Source: Xylophilus sp. GOD-11R (lineage in GTDB: Bacteria; Pseudomonadota; Gammaproteobacteria; Burkholderiales; Burkholderiaceae_C). From it: 64,000 bases of DNA. Of the stretch, positions 60,642 to 64,000 are shown piece after piece. Numbering within the stretch: position 1 is the stretch's first letter; each line of letters begins with the position of its first letter. The translations under genes and the position numbers were made by a program. The notes beneath the pieces were generated by a model. It worked only from the letters and a program-made list of their open reading frames with translations, had not been told where the DNA came from and ran no database searches. The stretch covers positions 682,001-746,000 of the forward strand of contig NZ_CP137854.1 of NCBI RefSeq assembly GCF_033546935.1, written 5' to 3'.

Positions 60642-60653
60642 CATGTGTACAAG
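60642..60653. promoter_or_regulatory. Shared motif (CTTGTACACATG on the minus strand) upstream of the AtzF-like gene
   Basis: On the minus strand CTTGTACACATG lies 30-41 bp upstream of the allophanate hydrolase start and matches the motif at 53877-53888. It contains the TGTACA core of many GntR-FCD operators. Confidence 0.55.
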
Positions 60654-60774
60654 ATGCCTTGCAAAGCGCGTGCCAAGTCGCCGGGGCGGCCGGCGCCGTT
60701 GCCCGCCGCTTTACAAGCGCCTTGCGCAGTGGAGAAACAGCGCGTGGGTGCGGCTCCCTAGAATCACGCCGCTC

Positions 60775-61416
60775 ATGACCAACACTCTCCGCGTCCTCGT
60801 CGGCAGCTGCTGCCTCATCGGCCTGGCCGCTTGTTCGGTCATCGGGCCGGCCAAGCCCTTCGTTTACGAACACGAGGGTTTCGACAACGTGGGCACCTTC
60901 TCGCGCGAGGTGTCGGCGCCGGCCGAGCGGGCCTGCGCGGCGGCCCAGCGGGCGTTGCTGAGCCAGGGTTATGTGGTGAACGGTTCGTCGAGCCGCACCG
61001 ATGTCATCGCCCGCAAGAACTTCCAGCAGAACACCGAGCAGCACGTGGAGGTGGAATTCCACGTGGTCTGCACACCCAATGGCGACGGCACCAGCACCGC
61101 TTTCGCCACCGCGCTGCAGGACACCTTCGCGCTGAAGAAGACCAACAACTCCGCCAGCCTCGGCCTGAGCGCGCTGGGCTCGGTCTCGATGCCGATCAGC
61201 TCGATCAGCGATTCGATGGTGAAGGTGGCGAGCGCCACGATTCCCACCGAGAGCATGTACGACCGTTTCTTCAGCCTGATGTTTCGCTACCTCCATGCCT
61301 TCGAGCAGGAGCAGCGCACGCTGGCGGCCGAGCGCGTGAAGCCTGCCGCGGCGGTCGCGCCCGCCGCGGTCATCACGCCGGTGGTGCCCATCGCGCCGGA
61401 ACGCGCGCCCGACTGA
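60775..61416 (+). CDS. DUF2242 lipoprotein
   Basis: A 213-aa exported lipoprotein starting at ATG 60775 (MTNTLRVLVGSCCLIGLAAC; lipobox LAAC). The DUF2242 pattern follows: YEHEGFDNVGTFSREVSAPA, ACAAAQRALLSQGYVVNGSS, TDVIARKNFQQNTEQHVEVE, FATALQDTFALKKTNNSASL and SMPISSISDSMVKVASATIP. Burkholderiales-specific family of unknown role at the outer membrane. Pro/Ala-rich C-terminal tail. Divergent from the AtzF-like gene. Confidence 0.9.
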   Translation: MTNTLRVLVGSCCLIGLAACSVIGPAKPFVYEHEGFDNVGTFSREVSAPAERACAAAQRALLSQGYVVNGSSSRTDVIARKNFQQNTEQHVEVEFHVVCTPNGDGTSTAFATALQDTFALKKTNNSASLGLSALGSVSMPISSISDSMVKVASATIPTESMYDRFFSLMFRYLHAFEQEQRTLAAERVKPAAAVAPAAVITPVVPIAPERAPD

Positions 61417-61427
61417 CGCTGCGGGCG

Positions 61428-61949
61428 TCAGGCTTCGTCGGCGGGTGCCAGTTCGCGCGCGGTGAGCCAGAGCCGCAGGTCGAATTCGAGCTGGTGGTAG
61501 TCGGGCTCCATGTGGCGGCAGAGTGCGTAGAAGGCGCGATCGTGCTCGCGCTCCTTGAGGTGCGCCAGTTCGTGCACCACGATCATCCGCAGGAAGTCGG
61601 CCGGCGCCTCGCGGAACAAGGCGGCGATGCGGATCTCGCGCTTGGACTTGAGCTTGCCGCCCTGCACCCGCGCCACCGTGGTGTGCGTGCCCAGGGCGTT
61701 GCGCACGATGTGCAGGCGCGGGTCGTAGACGACCTTGGCCAGCGGTGGGGCGCTCTTCATGTAGCGGGCCTTGAGGTCCTGCACGTAGTCGTGCAGCGCG
61801 CGCTCGGTGCGCACCTCGTGCGCCTCGGCATGGCGCGCTGCCACGGTGCGGGCCAGGCGGCCCTCGGTGATGAGGCGGCGCACCTGGTCGAGCAGCTCGG
61901 GCGCGTAGCCGGCGAGATAGGGCAGGGCGATGTCGGGTGCTGGCGTCAT
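61428..61949 (-). CDS. YgjP-like zinc metallopeptidase family protein
   Basis: A 173-aa cytosolic protein with the zinc motif VVHELAHLKEREHDRAFYAL (HELAH, third ligand downstream His in HDRAFY), preceded by an NALGTHTTVARVQGGKLKSK-type beta region. Fits the YgjP/DUF45 M48-like family. It overlaps the LysR gene by four bases (61946-61949), so both may be co-transcribed. Substrate unknown. Confidence 0.9.
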   Translation of the reverse strand: MTPAPDIALPYLAGYAPELLDQVRRLITEGRLARTVAARHAEAHEVRTERALHDYVQDLKARYMKSAPPLAKVVYDPRLHIVRNALGTHTTVARVQGGKLKSKREIRIAALFREAPADFLRMIVVHELAHLKEREHDRAFYALCRHMEPDYHQLEFDLRLWLTARELAPADEA

Positions 61950-62868
61950 GGTGCTGCTGTCTGGCGCGCCAGCAGTTCGGCGATCCAGTCGATGAACACC
62001 CGCAGCTTCACCGCGACGTGGCGTTTGGGTGGGTAGGCGATGTAGAGCGGCATCGGGTCGAGTCGCCAGTCGGTGAACAGCGGCACCAGTTCGCCGCTGG
62101 CCACGTGCGGCGCCGACATGTAGTCGGGCAGCCAGAGCACGCCCATGCCGGCGAGGCCGGCGGCGAGAAAGGCGTTGCCGTCGTCGACCGTGAGCGCCGG
62201 GCGGCCCTGCAGCGTGATCTGTTCTTCCTGTTTTTCGCCGGCCCGGCGCATCGCGACGGCCAGGGGCTTGCCGGCGCGGCCCCAGCGGAAGCCGACGATG
62301 CGGTGCTGGGCGCTTTCCAGCTCGCCCGGATGGTCGGGCGTGCCGTGGCGCTGCAGGTAGGCGGGCGCCGCCATGACGCCCAGGTGCAGGTCGGCGACCT
62401 TGCGGGCGATGAGCGACTGGTCGGCGATGGTGCCGCCGCGCACCACGCAGTCGACGTTGTCGCCGATGAGGTCGACCGTGCGGTCGCTGACGCCGAGGTC
62501 CAGCTGGATGTCGGGGTAGCGGGTTTGAAAGTCGGGCAGGGCGGGGACCAGGATCATGCGTGCCAGGGGGGCGGGTACGTCAACCCGGAGCCGGCCGCGG
62601 GGGGCGGTGGTGGCGACGGACAGGCCGGTTTCGGCGTCGTCCACCTCGGCCAGGACGCGGACCACGCGCTCGTAGTAGGCGGCCCCGTCTTCGGTAGGGC
62701 GACGCGGCGGGTGGTGCGGTTGAGCAGGCGTACGCGCAGGCGGGCTTCGAGCTGCTGGATCAGCTGGGTGACCGTGGCGCGGCTCATGTGAAGCGTCTCG
62801 GCTGCTTTGGTGAAGCTGCCTGCCTCGGCGACGCGGGCGAAGGCTTGCATGGCGTCGAAACGGTCCAT
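61946..62868 (-). pseudogene. LysR-family regulator with an apparent single-base frameshift
   Basis: The N-terminal HTH (MDRFDAMQAFARVAEAGSFT, MSRATVTQLIQQLEARLRVR) is in one frame (from ATG 62868) and the remaining protein (EVDDAETGLSVATTAPRGRL ... PPKRHVAVKLRVFIDWIAEL) is in another. The switch lies at about 62691-62700, at the point where RRVALTEDGAAYYERV is normally read: the frame gives RRVALPKTGPPTT instead, as expected if one base was lost after Leu. Either a true inactivating deletion or a sequencing/assembly error. Without it the protein would be about 308 aa, and divergent from the RidA-like gene. Confidence 0.85.
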
Positions 62869-63006
62869 TCGTGGGGTTGGTCTTGGGGCTTCGTGATTGT
62901 TTGGATTCTATGAATGGTGCTGGTGGGGGTTGGCTGTTTATCGGGCGGCTGCCGCTGCCTAGAGTGGGTGGCTCGTGCTTCTGCGCACTGATCAAGGAGT
63001 TTTTTT

Positions 63007-63395
63007 ATGAACCAGCGTGACGTTGTTTTTCCTGTGGGGCGGCAGGCTTTGTATGAGCGGAATCGGTATTCGCCGGCTGTGCGGTCTGGGGTTTCTTATT
63101 TGTCTCGGGGCAGGTGGGGAGTCGGGAGGATGGGTCTCCTGAGCCTGAACTCGAAGCCCAGGTTCGGTTGGCTTTTGAGAATTTGAATGGAGTTTTGGGG
63201 GCTGCGGGAGTTGGGTTTGATGATGTCGTGGATGTGACGGTTTTTATTGTCGATCCGGAGGCTCAGTTTGAGCGGATCTGGAAGGTGCTGCCTGAGTATT
63301 GGGGGGAGGCGCCGTTTCCCAACATTACCTGTGTGGGGGTTACCTGGCTTTATGGGTTTCAGTTCGAGATCAAGGTTATTGCTCGGGTTTCCTGA
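63007..63395 (+). pseudogene. RidA-family protein with an apparent single-base frameshift
   Basis: Translation starts well (MNQRDVVFPVGRQALYERNR, SPAVRSGVSYL) and then loses frame near 63101-63110. The other frame continues with the family body: VRLAFENLNGVLGAAGVGFD, DVVDVTVFIVDPEAQFERIW and GVTWLYGFQFEIKVIARVS. Inserting one base around TTGTCTCGGGG restores SGQVGSREDG. RidA proteins detoxify enamine/imine intermediates. It is divergent from the frameshifted LysR gene; codon use is strikingly G/T-rich. Confidence 0.85.
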
Positions 63396-63424
63396 TTTAC
63401 TTCTTCTCTCTGCCGAGGGTGGAG

Positions 63425-64000
63425 CTGGGGGCTTGCGCGCCCCCAGACCCGCGGTAACTTTCTTTTGTTGGGACAAAAGAAAGTCACCAAAGAAAAACCC
63501 TTGAAGACGAGCTCGAAGCTCGGTCGGGCCATTGCTTCGCTCGGCCTGGGGAATGTGCCTTCGAACGCTCTAGCGGCAACAGTTTGGACAAGGGTTGATC
63601 CAACGCCATGGCCCCTGCTTCGCAGGGTCGGGGCTGAGAGGGTAAGGACAGGCGACCGCACTGGCGGAGCGTGTAGCGCCATGCGAAGTGTCCTGGCGGA
63701 ATGCTGAACGTGGCACTCGAACATCGACCCGAAACAGCGCATGAACGGGCGGCCATTACGACGTGACCCGAACCATGGTGCGCAGCGCGCGCGGCGATCG
63801 AATCAGCGCGCGGCTCCCTCACCGTGCTCAGTGCGGCCAACTGTTCTTACCCTCTCAGCCTTGACCCTGCGAAGCAGGGGCCCAGGCACTGGATCAACCC
63901 TTGTCCAAACTGTTGCCGCTAGAGCGTTCGAAGGCACATTCCCCAGGCCGAGCGAAGCGATGGCCCGACCGAGCCTCGAGCTCGTCTTCAAGGCAACTTT
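63425..64000. repeat. Repeat element copy D/E, cut by the window edge
   Basis: Begins with the CTGGGGGC...GCCCCCAG stem (63425-63446) and the 12-bp hairpin 63457-63468/63473-63484, then the same inverted arm as copy B, a centre similar to that of copy B/C, and the opposite arm from about 63805, cut by the end of the window at CAAGGCAACTTT just before the right-hand hairpin. Non-coding. Again placed directly after a plus strand gene. Confidence 0.9.

Overview
The window is a high-GC chromosomal segment of a betaproteobacterium, most probably Burkholderiales/Comamonadaceae (Variovorax-like). Grounds: the conserved order ispB / rplU-rpmA-obgE-proB / CNP1-like-rppH / proS-slt, Bug-type solute receptors, a PEP-CTERM protein, and a purine and ureide gene repertoire typical of soil Comamonadaceae. 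No taxonomic search could be run.

Region 1, about 1-9180: the right end of a prophage or integrative element. It contains the 3' part of a large, probably virion-associated gene, a string of small and mostly unrecognised phage genes (some translationally coupled), a serine recombinase with an elaborate promoter region, two related CxxC zinc-ribbon mini-proteins, a low-GC cargo gene and a tyrosine integrase. The integrase faces the 3' end of a tRNA-Pro(CGG), the likely attachment site. The cargo gene (6106-7308) fuses a TIR domain to an RsiV/DUF3298-like domain and is the best candidate here for an undescribed anti-phage effector.

Region 2, 9289-20782: housekeeping core. It holds octaprenyl-diphosphate synthase, ribosomal proteins L21 and L27, ObgE, glutamate 5-kinase, a CNP1-like protein, RppH, prolyl-tRNA synthetase, a lytic transglycosylase, a PEP-CTERM protein, a DUF6496 protein, a CNNM/CorC-type protein and a Lon-like AAA+ ATPase.

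Region 3, 20912-30341: purine (urate to allantoate) catabolism. On the minus strand are a GntR regulator, allantoinase PuuE, a UraD-allantoate amidohydrolase fusion and an M20 hydrolase. On the plus strand are HIU hydrolase, XdhC, a PuuD urate hydroxylase with a cytochrome c tail, and an 8-oxoguanine-deaminase-like amidohydrolase. A perfect 20-bp palindrome between the GntR gene and uraH, and a related half-site before puuD, suggest one GntR regulon.

Region 4, 30372-39459: assorted regulators and metabolism. A TetR gene is divergent from a DUF1348 gene across two operators. A LysR gene is divergent from an MFS exporter. A hybrid histidine kinase follows, then a LysR / RraA-like aldolase / Bug-receptor cassette and an esterase.

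Region 5, 39571-45498: two roughly 575-bp hairpin-bounded repeat elements flank a WYL-like protein, a small hypothetical gene and a copper-type cluster (DUF2946, TonB receptor, YcnI-PCuAC fusion).

Region 6, 45599-60612, all on the minus strand: a ureide / s-triazine-type nitrogen cluster. It has a BMP-type ABC importer, two paralogous isochorismatase-fold amidohydrolases, an AmiF-like formamidase, AtzH/AtzE/AtzG-like proteins, an NMT1-type ABC importer, an AtzF-like allophanate hydrolase and a GntR regulator. The two transcription-unit heads share a 12-bp motif.

Region 7, 60775-64000: a DUF2242 lipoprotein, a YgjP-like metallopeptidase, a divergent LysR/RidA pair in which each gene carries an apparent single-base frameshift, and a third copy of the repeat element running off the window.
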